Source of the DNA: an archaeon
GTDB taxonomy: Archaea > Nanobdellota > Nanobdellia > Pacearchaeales > GW2011-AR1
Reading direction: 5' to 3'
DNA length: 64,000 nt
Assembly (NCBI GenBank): GCA_018653485.1
Contig: JABHZE010000005.1
Coordinates: 43,996-107,995 of the forward strand
In this document: one piece after another, positions 25,868 through 34,257 of the stretch
Layout of the letters: each line of letters starts with the position of its first letter
How positions within the stretch are numbered: the stretch's first letter is position 1
Notes under the pieces: model-generated
Database searches by the model: none
Told to the model about the DNA's origin: nothing
The model's input: only the letters and a program-made list of their open reading frames with translations
Position numbers and translations under genes: made by a program

Positions 25868-26809
25868 TTATTTATTTTCTAAATACCAACGAATAGTTTT
25901 ATTCAAACCCTCTTCAAGACTAGTTTCAGCTTTAAAATCAAATTCCCTTTCAGCCATTGAAACATCAAGACATCTTCTTGGTTGTCCATCTGGTTTTGAA
26001 ACATCCCAAACCAAATTACCCTTAAATTCTACAATTTCCTTAATTTGATTTGCCAATTCTTTAATTGTTGTTTCTTTTCCAGAACCAAGATTCACAGGTC
26101 CATTACCATCATATCTTTCAGTTGCTAAAACAATTGCCTTAGCACAATCATCAATATATAAAAATTCTCTTGAAGCAGTTCCACTTCCCCAAACTGCTTC
26201 TTCATCATTATCTTCATTTTTAGCATCAATAATTTTTTTAATTAATGCAGCAACAACATGACTACTTTGAGGATCAAAATTATCCCCTGGACCATATAAA
26301 TTTACAGGGATTAAAAATATAGAATTAAATCCATATTGTTTCCGATAAGCTTGAGATTGAACAAGAAGCATTTTTTTTGCAAAGCCATAGGGGGCAGTTA
26401 CTTCTGCAGGATAACCATTCCAAAAATCTTCCTCCTTAAAAGGAATTAAAGCATTTTTAGGATAAGCACAGACAGTGCCTAAAACAACAAATTTTTCAAT
26501 ATTATGTAATCTTGCTTGTTCCATAAGTTGTATTCCCATTAAAGCATTATTATAAAACAAACTACCAGGATTATCCAAATTATATCCTATACCTCCAACA
26601 GTTGCCGCAAGATGAATTACAATATTTGCAGGGAAATCAATAAACATTTTTTTGATCTCTTCTTCTTTTTCCAAATCATAATCTTTATGTTCTGGAACAA
26701 AAATATTTTCACTAGAAACTCCTCGTTTCAAAAGAAATTTAACTACACGTTTTCCCAAAAAACCATTTCCCCCAGTTACAATTATCTTTTTTGTTTTTAA
26801 ATCAATCAT
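25868..26809 (-). CDS. fcl: GDP-L-fucose synthase
   Basis: About 313 residues from ATG at 26809, eight bases after the stop of the ABC ATPase gene; a longer frame would overlap that gene. IIVTGGNGFLGKRVVKFLLK binds NADP, GTVCAYPKNALIPFKEE holds the Ser/Cys region, and YGFAKKMLLVQSQAYRKQYG has YxxxK. LIPVNLYGPGDNFDP...SHVVAALIKKI is the family signature. The enzyme epimerises and reduces GDP-4-keto-6-deoxymannose to GDP-L-fucose. The length is normal. Confidence 0.92.
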   Translation of the reverse strand: MIDLKTKKIIVTGGNGFLGKRVVKFLLKRGVSSENIFVPEHKDYDLEKEEEIKKMFIDFPANIVIHLAATVGGIGYNLDNPGSLFYNNALMGIQLMEQARLHNIEKFVVLGTVCAYPKNALIPFKEEDFWNGYPAEVTAPYGFAKKMLLVQSQAYRKQYGFNSIFLIPVNLYGPGDNFDPQSSHVVAALIKKIIDAKNEDNDEEAVWGSGTASREFLYIDDCAKAIVLATERYDGNGPVNLGSGKETTIKELANQIKEIVEFKGNLVWDVSKPDGQPRRCLDVSMAEREFDFKAETSLEEGLNKTIRWYLENK

Positions 26810-26816
26810 TTTATTC

Positions 26817-27542
26817 TCATTCCACATACTCCTCCAAAATATCACTAACACCGCCCACCCTATAAACCCTCCCATCCTTCATCCAAATAACCCTATCACA
26901 ATACTTTTCAATCATCCATAATTCATGACTAACCAAAATAACACTCACCCCTCCCTTAACCAATTCCTGAATCTTCTTAGCACTCTTTTTTCTAAAATCT
27001 TCATCACCTACTGCAAATACTTCATCCAATAATAAAATTTTAGGATTTGAATGAACTGCAATAGAAAATGCAAGCCTCTGCAACATCCCATTTGAGAATT
27101 GATAAAGCTTAGTATTAACAAATTCCTCTAAACCTGCAAATTTAACAATTGAATTAAACCTCTCACCAATAATTTTTCCACTCATACCAAATAAACTCCC
27201 CACAAGATAAATATTATCTTTCATAGTTAATCTCTCTTGCATCCCAATATTTAAATTAATCAAAGATACTATTTTCCCCTTAGTAAACACTCTCCCACAA
27301 TCAGGCTTATAAATTCTTGAAATAATTCTTAAAAGAGTGCTCTTACCCATACCATTATCTCCAATTATCCCTACTATTTCCCCTTTCCTAACCCTAAAAG
27401 AAATATCTTTTAATGGCCAAAAAGTTTTCCTAGATTCCTTACCTGAAAACAAACCTAAAATTCTAGCCAAGATACCCCTGTACTTAACAAACCCTATCTT
27501 AAACTTCTTCCCTATATTTTTTATAATTATTCTATCTTCCAT
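26817..27542 (-). CDS. ABC transporter ATPase for polysaccharide export (Wzt/TagH-like)
   Basis: 241 residues. The opening IIIKNIGKKFKIGFVKYRG matches the polysaccharide-export subfamily. Walker A is GDNGMGKSTLL near 56-66, signature FSNGMLQRLAFSIA near 146-159, Walker B KILLLDEVFAVGD near 168-180, and the switch His VSHELW near 203. It lacks the C-terminal carbohydrate-binding domain of some Wzt proteins. With the permease directly before it (overlap by one base), it would export a lipid-linked glycan. Confidence 0.9.
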   Translation of the reverse strand: MEDRIIIKNIGKKFKIGFVKYRGILARILGLFSGKESRKTFWPLKDISFRVRKGEIVGIIGDNGMGKSTLLRIISRIYKPDCGRVFTKGKIVSLINLNIGMQERLTMKDNIYLVGSLFGMSGKIIGERFNSIVKFAGLEEFVNTKLYQFSNGMLQRLAFSIAVHSNPKILLLDEVFAVGDEDFRKKSAKKIQELVKGGVSVILVSHELWMIEKYCDRVIWMKDGRVYRVGGVSDILEEYVE

Positions 27543-28312
27543 TATAATCTCTCTGCAAATTTATATTTTAATTTTCCAAATATTATCAATCCAAGAATTA
27601 AAACAATTAATGAACCAAAAACAATTATCTCCAAAATCCATAACTCAGGCAACCGATTATAAATAATAATTTCCCTACCTGCAGTGACAAAATAAAACAA
27701 AGGATTAAATAAATTAAGATAAAAAGTTTTAGTCATTCCCTCAATATTATAAAAAATAGGAGTTACAAAAAACAAAATACGAGTAAAAAAATTCCAAATA
27801 TGCTCCAAATCTATAAAATAAACATAAAATCCAGCTAATATTAAAGAAATACCATAAATAAAAATACAAAAGAAGAACAATAAAGGAAGATAATAAACAA
27901 AACTAATTAATGAAACTCCAAAAAATAATGAAAATATGATTAACACAATTATTTCAAAAAAATGAGAAAATACACTCACTACAATTCCTGAAAAAACCAA
28001 AGATTCCAATGGAAACTTAACAGATTTTATTAAATGTCTTGCTCGGTCCATATTTGATATAGCAAAAGTCGTAGTGAACTGAAAAAAATTATATAAAACA
28101 ATTCCAATAATCAAATAAAAAGGATAATTTGATATCTCACTACCAAATCTTGTAGAAAACACCACCAACAAAACAATAAACAATAAAATAGGATTCAACA
28201 AATACCATAAAACCCCTAAATAACTTCCCTCATTCCTCATTTTAAACTCTGCTTTTGCTAAAGCAAAACTCAAACTTACAAATCTCTGAAATCCTCTCAT
28301 TCCTCTACTCAT
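27542..28312 (-). CDS. ABC-2-type permease for polysaccharide export (Wzm/TagG-like)
   Basis: 256 residues with six membrane segments. KMRNEGSYLGVLWYLLNPIL near 24-43 and the later PIFYNIEGMTKTFYLNLFNP region are typical of the ABC-2 polyol/polysaccharide exporter permeases. First gene of the fcl-gmd side of the locus. It works with the ATPase gene that follows at once. Translation could also begin at the Met four codons in. Confidence 0.9.
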   Translation of the reverse strand: MSRGMRGFQRFVSLSFALAKAEFKMRNEGSYLGVLWYLLNPILLFIVLLVVFSTRFGSEISNYPFYLIIGIVLYNFFQFTTTFAISNMDRARHLIKSVKFPLESLVFSGIVVSVFSHFFEIIVLIIFSLFFGVSLISFVYYLPLLFFFCIFIYGISLILAGFYVYFIDLEHIWNFFTRILFFVTPIFYNIEGMTKTFYLNLFNPLFYFVTAGREIIIYNRLPELWILEIIVFGSLIVLILGLIIFGKLKYKFAERL

Positions 28313-28417
28313 ATTTATTCATATAACAATGCATTTTTAAACACATCTTCACCCAATCACAACCTTTTTAAATGCAAATATTTACTTAATCTCATAACAA
28401 AAGATTCAAACAACAAA

Positions 28418-28726
28418 ATGTCAAAAGTAAGAATAAAATTAAAAAGTATGAGCATAGAAAAGCTAAATGAGCTATGCAATCAAATTAGAGAAATCGCTCA
28501 AAAATCAGGCATTAATATTTCTGGCCCAATTCCATTACCAACTAAAAAGCTTAAAATTACAACAAGAAAATCACCTTGTGGAGACGGAACAGCTACTTTT
28601 GACAATTTTGAGATGAGAATTCACTCAAGAGTTATTGACTTACCCTCAGATGATAGGGTCCTTCATGCTATAATGAGATTATACATTCCTAGAGATGTTA
28701 CTATTAAGATTGAGATGAAAGAATAA
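28418..28726 (+). CDS. rps10: Ribosomal protein uS10
   Basis: 102 residues. KVRIKLKSMSIEKLNELCNQ starts the protein, GPIPLPTKKLKITTRKSPCG is the long loop that reaches into the 30S head, and MRIHSRVIDLPSDDRVL matches the conserved archaeal/eukaryotic S10 (S20e) sequence. Normal length for archaea. It stands alone rather than behind EF-1A, between the export genes and an oxidase operon. Confidence 0.95.
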   Translation: MSKVRIKLKSMSIEKLNELCNQIREIAQKSGINISGPIPLPTKKLKITTRKSPCGDGTATFDNFEMRIHSRVIDLPSDDRVLHAIMRLYIPRDVTIKIEMKE

Positions 28727-28874
28727 TTCTTAATTACTTCTATAATCTACAATACTGATCAAATAATAATTACCAATATTTCTCACTCTTACTAATCCTC
28801 ACATAATTATTATTAAAAAATTAACCATTATCAGAATTAAATAAAAATTTAGGTTAAATTTATTTTCCTAAATT

Positions 28875-29231
28875 TTAGTCGCTCTCTATCTCCCCATATA
28901 TATTTCCAGACTTATTCAAATTCTTAATCATTTCCTTACCTTCAACACATTCTTTTTTACTTAAAACCAAAACTTTTCTAGCATTAACAAAAGCCTCACA
29001 TAGTTTCAAATTCAAAGGGCATTTAGATTCACAAGCCTTACACAAACTACATTCATAAATTAATTTCTCAAAATAATTACTATCTAACAAAATTGCCTTC
29101 CCTCTTGGAGAAGATTGTTCTTCCCTAACTATCTTCAACACAGGACACAAACTATTACACATCCCACATTTTATACATTTATCAACAATATCCTTAACAT
29201 TCTCTTTTGCATTATCTGATTCTATACTCAT
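28875..29231 (-). CDS. 2[4Fe-4S] ferredoxin-type subunit (HdrC/GlcF N-domain-like)
   Basis: 118 residues. CIKCGMCNSLCPVLKIVREE near 18-37 and CSLCKACESKCPLNLKLCEA near 56-75 are two CxxCxxCxxxCP sets for two [4Fe-4S] clusters, with SPRGKAILLD between them as in the N-terminal half of GlcF. Here that half is a separate protein; the CCG half is the protein at 31128-32003. The start overlaps the FAD protein's stop by four bases. It should carry electrons from the flavin to the CCG subunit or a membrane acceptor. Confidence 0.85.
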   Translation of the reverse strand: MSIESDNAKENVKDIVDKCIKCGMCNSLCPVLKIVREEQSSPRGKAILLDSNYFEKLIYECSLCKACESKCPLNLKLCEAFVNARKVLVLSKKECVEGKEMIKNLNKSGNIYGEIESD

Positions 29232-31135
29232 TTTTCACCCTCCATCCTATTTCCTAAAATCTTATTTATCAAATCCCTATCCTTATCTTCTTTTTTATCC
29301 TTTTCTTTGACTGATTCTTTTTTATCTTTATCTTCATTAGAAATATCATCCCGATTAAACCCCTTAGACCCATTAGGAACATTAGAACTAACATTATTAC
29401 TACTTCCACCATAAATCTTACTCATAATATCATTTACCTCTGAACTAGCCCCATTACCACTTTTCCTATCTAAATTATCACTCACCCTTACATTTCCAAT
29501 CTCAGTAGTTTCAGAATCCTCTAAATCTCCATTAACTAAAGATTTATCATCAGCATCTCCCACCAATTCTGATTTATCAGAACTTATTCCTTCATTTGAA
29601 ATACTCTCTTTCTCAACACGCCTAGGCTCTACAGAAATTCCATATTTTTCAAATTTAGAAACCCCTTCATCAATTTCAATAATTTTTTTCTCAACATTAT
29701 TCACCTCTTTAATTTCCTCAGATACAACTGATTGATCTAAATCAGCATTTGTCATGCCTCCAATTTCCTCAGAAAGTGGAACTCCCTCCTCCCTTTTCTT
29801 CTCCTCCTTAATTAATTCCTCCATCTTTTCATCAGGAGTCCTAAGTTCTTCAAGAAGACTTCTAACACTTTTTTCTTCACCAGTCATTTTTAAATCATTA
29901 GATTTTGATTCATTAATTTTTTCACTAATTTGTTCTTTAACTTTTGAAACAAGTGGAAGAGAAGTTGTTTTTTTCTCACCAACATTATGAGCAGGCAAAG
30001 GATTTTCAACCCTTCCATCAAAATCAATAATATGATTTCTCTTAAATTTATTAAAAGGATCATACCTCATTTTAACCCTTCTAACAATTTTCTCTTGAAA
30101 ACTATCAAAAAGATATTTTCTATTTAATCCAATACCATATTTCCCAGGTTTAGCTCTTGACTTCTCAATAAAATTAATAACGCCCTCCCTTTTACTATCT
30201 TCATCATCTTTAAAAAAAGGAAATACAATACTCAAACCTAAATCACAAAAATAAGGAATATTATTATGCTCCAACAAAGCAATAAATTCCTGAACCTTAT
30301 CATAAAAAAATTTAGGATCTTCACTATTAGAGTATCCTTTTTCATAAAATAAAAAATAAACATCTCTTAAAAGTTTATTCAAACGACTATACTCACTTCC
30401 TTTTATTTTTCCCCTTTCAGAATCAAATTCAATTATAAGATTATATTTATGAGGCAAATTTAAAAAATCAGAAACCATTGGTGGAATTAATTTCAACATA
30501 ATAATTTCATTCTCTAATTTTAATCTTCGCGATATAGAAAAAATTTCATTAATATCTTCAGATTGAAAAATAGAATAACTCCTTCTTACTTTAGGTATAA
30601 CTTTTAAAACAATTGCAACAATAATTCCAGTAATACCTTCCATACCGCAAACATCTCCTAAATCTGCTTTACCTAATGTCATCAACTCTCCCCTACCATT
30701 CACAAACTCCACTTCTTCAATCCATTCCTTAATTCCACCATATCTCAAACTTCTCTCCCCTAAAATATTTAATGCAATCATGCTCCCAATTCGAGACAAC
30801 CCTCCTTCTAAATAAAATATAGGGAACTCATAACCTGCCCCATTTAATTTATCATTTAATTCATTAATTGTAATTCCTGCTTCAACCCGAATCTTATTAG
30901 ACTTTGTATTAAAATTACTCACCTTATTCATCTTACCTAAATCAATAACAACAGAATCATTTGGAATACAACCTCCCACAATCCCAGTTCCAGAACCTCT
31001 AACAATAATATCTCCTTTATTTGTTTTAACAGCTTTTTGAACTTCCTCAATATTTTTAGGGAAAACAACTTTCTCAGTCTTGCCTCTTAATCTAGACGCA
31101 TCAGTATTATAACAAACCATTTCTCTTTTATTCAT
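29228..31135 (-). CDS. FAD-linked oxidase (GlcD/D-lactate dehydrogenase-like) with long disordered tail
   Basis: About 635 residues from ATG at 31135, which overlaps the upstream stop by eight bases. Residues 20-190 are the PCMH-type FAD domain: VVFPKNIEEVQKAVK, RGSGTGIVGGCIPNDSVVID, LEGGLSRIGSMIALNILGE, GMEGITGIIVAIVLKVIP. A FAD-oxidase C-terminal domain follows to about 370 (NKYLFDSFQEKIVRRVKMRYDPFNKFKRNH). Normal GlcD ends near 460. Here about 250 further residues are acidic, Ser/Asn/Asp/Lys-rich and without predicted fold. The enzyme probably oxidises a 2-hydroxy acid; the tail's role is unknown. Confidence 0.82.
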   Translation of the reverse strand: MNKREMVCYNTDASRLRGKTEKVVFPKNIEEVQKAVKTNKGDIIVRGSGTGIVGGCIPNDSVVIDLGKMNKVSNFNTKSNKIRVEAGITINELNDKLNGAGYEFPIFYLEGGLSRIGSMIALNILGERSLRYGGIKEWIEEVEFVNGRGELMTLGKADLGDVCGMEGITGIIVAIVLKVIPKVRRSYSIFQSEDINEIFSISRRLKLENEIIMLKLIPPMVSDFLNLPHKYNLIIEFDSERGKIKGSEYSRLNKLLRDVYFLFYEKGYSNSEDPKFFYDKVQEFIALLEHNNIPYFCDLGLSIVFPFFKDDEDSKREGVINFIEKSRAKPGKYGIGLNRKYLFDSFQEKIVRRVKMRYDPFNKFKRNHIIDFDGRVENPLPAHNVGEKKTTSLPLVSKVKEQISEKINESKSNDLKMTGEEKSVRSLLEELRTPDEKMEELIKEEKKREEGVPLSEEIGGMTNADLDQSVVSEEIKEVNNVEKKIIEIDEGVSKFEKYGISVEPRRVEKESISNEGISSDKSELVGDADDKSLVNGDLEDSETTEIGNVRVSDNLDRKSGNGASSEVNDIMSKIYGGSSNNVSSNVPNGSKGFNRDDISNEDKDKKESVKEKDKKEDKDRDLINKILGNRMEGEK

Positions 31136-32003
31136 CGTATATTTTCTCCCAAAGTTCATCCTTTTCTTCCTTTAATTCATTTGCAAGCATTTTTTCACCC
31201 TTAGCCTCTAAAACAAGCTCTTCTTCTTTTGAAATCTCCTCATTAAATTCCTTATCTTCAGGCTGACTTATTCCTAAAGCTAATGACAAAACATCTGACA
31301 ATTCTAAAACCTCTACTCCACTATTTTCAGAATTTCTTTTTAATAATTCATAATTTTCCATAGAACAAACAATCAGTTTTTTAATTCCAACTCTTTTAGC
31401 TTGAAGAATCCTATTTTTAGCAATCTTATTTGCCAATTCAGGATTAGTAATAGTTAAACCACCACAACTACCACAACATATGCTTTCATCAACTGAATCA
31501 GACATTTCTTTTATCTCATAACCAATTATTTCAAGAATCTCCCTAGGCTTACGATAAATACCACAATATCTACCTAAATAACATGAATCATGAAATCCAA
31601 CAACCTCCATTGCCTTATATTTAATCAAACCAGGTTTATTCATTAATTTTTCAAATATAATCTCCCAAATATTTTTTACAGAAACATACCAATCACTAAG
31701 CAATTCAGGATAATTTTGCAAAAACATTTTATAATCTTCTGGAGAATTTGTAATTATACTTATAATATTTTTTTCCTTAAACAATTCAAAATTACTTCTA
31801 GCTAATTTTCTTGCTTCAAATTCATAACCTAATTCCAAAGCCTTTAGTCCACTTGAAATATGATTATCAAAAACCTTAAAATCAATCCCCAACTTATAAA
31901 AAATTTTCTTATAAAGTTCAAAGTTGTCTCTAAACTTAAAATAAGTAACTTCCCCTGGAAAATACAATACATTACTTTCTGAAAAAAATGAAAATAACCC
32001 CAT
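31128..32003 (-). CDS. CCG-domain iron-sulfur subunit (HdrB/GlcF C-domain-like)
   Basis: About 291 residues from ATG at 32003, with GAGGT five bases before it (a TTG nine codons earlier lacks this). One clear CCG-type set is seen: HDSCYLGRYCGIYRKPREIL near 150-169 and ESICCGSCGGLTITNPELA near 186-204. Such domains bind a noncubane [4Fe-4S] cluster or take electrons to quinone or disulfide. The N-terminal set (LYFPGEVTYF) has lost its Cys. An acidic, helical end (EEISKEEELVLEAKGEKML) resembles the tail of the FAD partner. First gene of the three-gene operon. Confidence 0.8.
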   Translation of the reverse strand: MGLFSFFSESNVLYFPGEVTYFKFRDNFELYKKIFYKLGIDFKVFDNHISSGLKALELGYEFEARKLARSNFELFKEKNIISIITNSPEDYKMFLQNYPELLSDWYVSVKNIWEIIFEKLMNKPGLIKYKAMEVVGFHDSCYLGRYCGIYRKPREILEIIGYEIKEMSDSVDESICCGSCGGLTITNPELANKIAKNRILQAKRVGIKKLIVCSMENYELLKRNSENSGVEVLELSDVLSLALGISQPEDKEFNEEISKEEELVLEAKGEKMLANELKEEKDELWEKIYDE

Positions 32004-32120
32004 TTTTACCTCATATAAATAAAACAACAACCTGACTTTTTAAAGCATATATACAAACTAAAATATATAATGGAATGAGCATACAAACAAAAGATTAATA
32101 CAAAGCCCCCCTCATCAAAA

Positions 32121-32148
32121 CATTTAAATAGTATTGAATACCTATTCA
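32121..32148 (+). promoter_or_regulatory. TATA box followed by an inverted repeat (possible operator)
   Basis: ATTTAAATAG at 32122-32131 is a TATA element. Just downstream TGAATA (32135-32140) and TATTCA (32143-32148) form a 6-bp inverted repeat with two central bases. A protein bound there would lie between TATA and the expected start of transcription. It precedes the DUF5320/DUF134 operon. Confidence 0.5.
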
Positions 32149-32178
32149 TAATAGATAAATTACTCGGAGGAAAATAAA

Positions 32179-32346
32179 ATGCCAAACAAAGACAAAACAG
32201 GCCCTGAAGGAAAAGGACCTAAAACCGGAAGACAAATGGGAAATTGCGAAAATGCAGAATCAGTTGTTGGAAGAGGATTAGGACATTGTAGAAGAAAGCA
32301 AAATAGATGCAAAGGTTTTAGAAGACAAAACCAAGGAAACAACTAA
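32179..32346 (+). CDS. DUF5320-family small protein
   Basis: 55 residues. The opening MPNKDKTGPEGKGPKTGRQM is the hallmark of DUF5320, a Gly/Lys-rich small family. CGGAGG lies nine bases before the ATG, a strong ribosome binding site. The C-terminal half is basic with three Cys (HCRRKQNRC). DUF5320 genes often stand beside DUF134 and dinitrogenase-iron-molybdenum-cofactor-type genes; here DUF134 starts one base after its stop. Function unknown; a metal- or redox-linked role is suggested by context. Confidence 0.82.
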   Translation: MPNKDKTGPEGKGPKTGRQMGNCENAESVVGRGLGHCRRKQNRCKGFRRQNQGNN

Positions 32347-32347
32347 A

Positions 32348-32623
32348 ATGCCAAGGCCATGTATTAATAGAAGAGTTAGAGGAACACCTAATTCTTCTTA
32401 CTTCAAACCTTCTGGAATAAGAATGAATAAATTAGAAGAAACCTCATTAACACTTTCAGAATTTGAAGCAATAAGACTAATTGATTTTTTAGAAAAATCT
32501 CAAGAAGAAGCAGGAAAAGAAATGGAAATTTCACAACCAACTCTCTCAAGAATACTAAAATCAGCTCGTAAAAAAATTTCAGATGCAATCATAAATGGAA
32601 AAGCAATAAAAATTAAAAATTAG
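32348..32623 (+). CDS. DUF134-family DNA-binding protein
   Basis: 91 residues. MPRPCINRRVRGTPNSSYFK is the DUF134 start, then LTLSEFEAIRLIDFLEKSQE and AGKEMEISQPTLSRILKSAR form a helix-turn-helix like sigma-70 region 4. Probably a transcription regulator, possibly of its own operon and of the thioredoxin-like gene 56 bases downstream, since both promoters have inverted repeats. The single N-terminal Cys is conserved in the family and could sense redox or metal (inference). Confidence 0.87.
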   Translation: MPRPCINRRVRGTPNSSYFKPSGIRMNKLEETSLTLSEFEAIRLIDFLEKSQEEAGKEMEISQPTLSRILKSARKKISDAIINGKAIKIKN

Positions 32624-32628
32624 AACCA

Positions 32629-32642
32629 TGTAACTAGTTACA
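32629..32642 (+). promoter_or_regulatory. Perfect 14-bp palindrome before the thioredoxin-like gene
   Basis: TGTAACTAGTTACA is a perfect palindrome directly upstream of the TATA element CTTTAAAA at 32650-32657; the ATG is at 32680. Its place suits an operator for an HTH regulator such as the adjacent DUF134 protein. Confidence 0.5.
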
Positions 32643-32679
32643 GAAAAACCTTTAAAAAACCCTTTTCCTTAAGAAAGGC

Positions 32680-33027
32680 ATGAAAAAAGAAAATAAAACT
32701 CTAATAATAATCATCGTTATTGTAATAGCAATAATTGCAACAATTTATGTTCTAAAAGATGCTCAAGTAGAAACACTTACTCAAGAAGAAATGCAATGTA
32801 TTGCAGATAATTCTAAATTAATTGTATCAAAGACTTGTAGCCATTGTGCAACTCAAAAACAAATGTTAGAAGATGATTTAGGTCTTTTTGAACTTATAGA
32901 AGTTTCTGAAAATCCAGAAGTATGGGAACAATATGACCTTATCGGGGTTCCTACTTGGATTATAGATGAAAAAACTTATCCAGGAGTAAGAGAATTAACT
33001 GAATTAAAAGAAATAACTAATTGTTAA
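32680..33027 (+). CDS. Membrane-anchored thioredoxin/glutaredoxin-like protein
   Basis: 115 residues. One membrane segment at 6-26, then a short linker and a thioredoxin-like domain: IVSKTCSHCATQKQMLEDDL near 47-66 holds the CxxC, and GVPTWIIDEKTYPGVRELTE the cis-Pro loop. The domain should face outside. The next gene, two bases downstream, is a CcdA-like electron carrier that would keep this CxxC reduced. The pair resembles a minimal extracytoplasmic disulfide-reducing system (DsbD/CcdA type). Confidence 0.8.
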   Translation: MKKENKTLIIIIVIVIAIIATIYVLKDAQVETLTQEEMQCIADNSKLIVSKTCSHCATQKQMLEDDLGLFELIEVSENPEVWEQYDLIGVPTWIIDEKTYPGVRELTELKEITNC

Positions 33028-33029
33028 AA

Positions 33030-33725
33030 ATGATTTCAATAATTAAGATTATAAGTTTAGCTTTTGTAGATGCAATTAATCCTTGCGCATTAGCAGTAAT
33101 GACTATTGTTTTAATAACTTTATTAACACAAAATCCAGGGAAAAGAAAACATGTTTTAATGGGAGGATTTGCATTTACTTCAGCAGTATTTATTTTATAT
33201 TTTCTTTATGGATTAATTATGGTTCAATTTTTCTCAAATCTTATCCCTAATACAGGGTTATTTTCAAGTTATGTCTTTAAAGGATTTGGACTTTTCGCAG
33301 TTATCCTAGGAATTCTTAATCTAAAAGATTATTTCTCATATCAACCTGGAGGAATAGCAACAGAAATGCCAATGAAACTCCGTCCAAAAATGAAATTAAT
33401 AATCAAAAGAATATCAACAACCAAGGGAGCATTTTTAACAGGAATAATAGTAACATTATTCTTACTTCCATGTACAATTGGACCTTACATAATTGCCTCA
33501 GGAGAATTATCAAAACTTAATTTCCTACAAACAATCCCTTACTTATTAGCATATAATTTAATATTTATCATACCAATGATTATCATAACATTAATTATTT
33601 ACTTTGGTTTAACAACAGTAGACAAAGTTTCAGGATGGAAAGAAAGAAACATAAGAAAACTACATTTATTAGAGGGTTTAATTTTAACAACATTAGGAAT
33701 CTTAATGATTACTGGATTAATATAA
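33030..33725 (+). CDS. CcdA/DsbD-like transmembrane electron-transfer protein
   Basis: About 231 residues from ATG at 33030 with six membrane segments. FVDAINPCALAVMTIVLITL near 12-31 and LFLLPCTIGPYIIASGELSK near 145-164 each place a Cys after Asn-Pro or Leu-Pro, as in CcdA, where the pair moves electrons from cytoplasmic thioredoxin across the membrane. The substrate is probably the thioredoxin-like protein encoded just before. In an organism with many secreted Cys-rich proteins this could serve disulfide repair. Confidence 0.85.
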   Translation: MISIIKIISLAFVDAINPCALAVMTIVLITLLTQNPGKRKHVLMGGFAFTSAVFILYFLYGLIMVQFFSNLIPNTGLFSSYVFKGFGLFAVILGILNLKDYFSYQPGGIATEMPMKLRPKMKLIIKRISTTKGAFLTGIIVTLFLLPCTIGPYIIASGELSKLNFLQTIPYLLAYNLIFIIPMIIITLIIYFGLTTVDKVSGWKERNIRKLHLLEGLILTTLGILMITGLI

Positions 33726-33733
33726 AATAATTT

Positions 33734-34147
33734 TTATGAAGCAACTAACTGTCTAATATGATTTAATGGAACATTTATTGTAGTGTGAGTTGACAAAAGA
33801 GAACCTTCGGTCCTTTGTTCAGCAATAGCTTCAAGAGTATAAGGGGTATCAACAGTAGCAGTACCATCCTCTACATCCACATCCCTATACAAAATAACTT
33901 GCCCCCTTCTAAAGAAACCAATCCCAAAATTTTTAGGAATATCTGGATTAATAACTCCTATTTTTTGACCACGATAAATTCTATCTCTTCGCATTACAAC
34001 AGCACAGTCAATTGCTCTATTAATCCCCTCTTTATCTTCAACTTCTGAAAAATAAATAGGGCTTAAATCCCCAAGAGCCATAAATCCCGCAATATCCTCT
34101 GCCATACCCCTTATTTTCCTTCCCAATCTTTTATATTGTTCATCCAT
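33734..34147 (-). CDS. Hypothetical protein (137 aa)
   Basis: 137 residues with a helical start (MDEQYKRLGRKIRGMAEDIA) and a beta-rich rest; no family recognised. It is convergent with the CcdA-like gene. No Cys beyond one, no signal peptide. Confidence 0.5.
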   Translation of the reverse strand: MDEQYKRLGRKIRGMAEDIAGFMALGDLSPIYFSEVEDKEGINRAIDCAVVMRRDRIYRGQKIGVINPDIPKNFGIGFFRRGQVILYRDVDVEDGTATVDTPYTLEAIAEQRTEGSLLSTHTTINVPLNHIRQLVAS

Positions 34148-34257
34148 AATACCAAAATCTTACTAAGATATATAAATTTTTATATAATTTAGTTTAAACA
34201 AATTTTCAAAACAAACCAAAAGCCTTATAATAAAATATAAGGTTATTATAACATAAA

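Noticed and set aside
27337..27666. Plus-strand frame across the ABC exporter genes
   Set aside because: Antisense to two well-supported genes; sequence is low-complexity Ile/Leu/Pro.
29754..29990. Plus-strand Ser/Leu-rich frame
   Set aside because: Mirror of the acidic tail of the FAD protein; composition is explained by the opposite strand.
32160..32342. Minus-strand frame opposite DUF5320
   Set aside because: The plus strand has a strong ribosome site and a recognisable DUF5320 protein.
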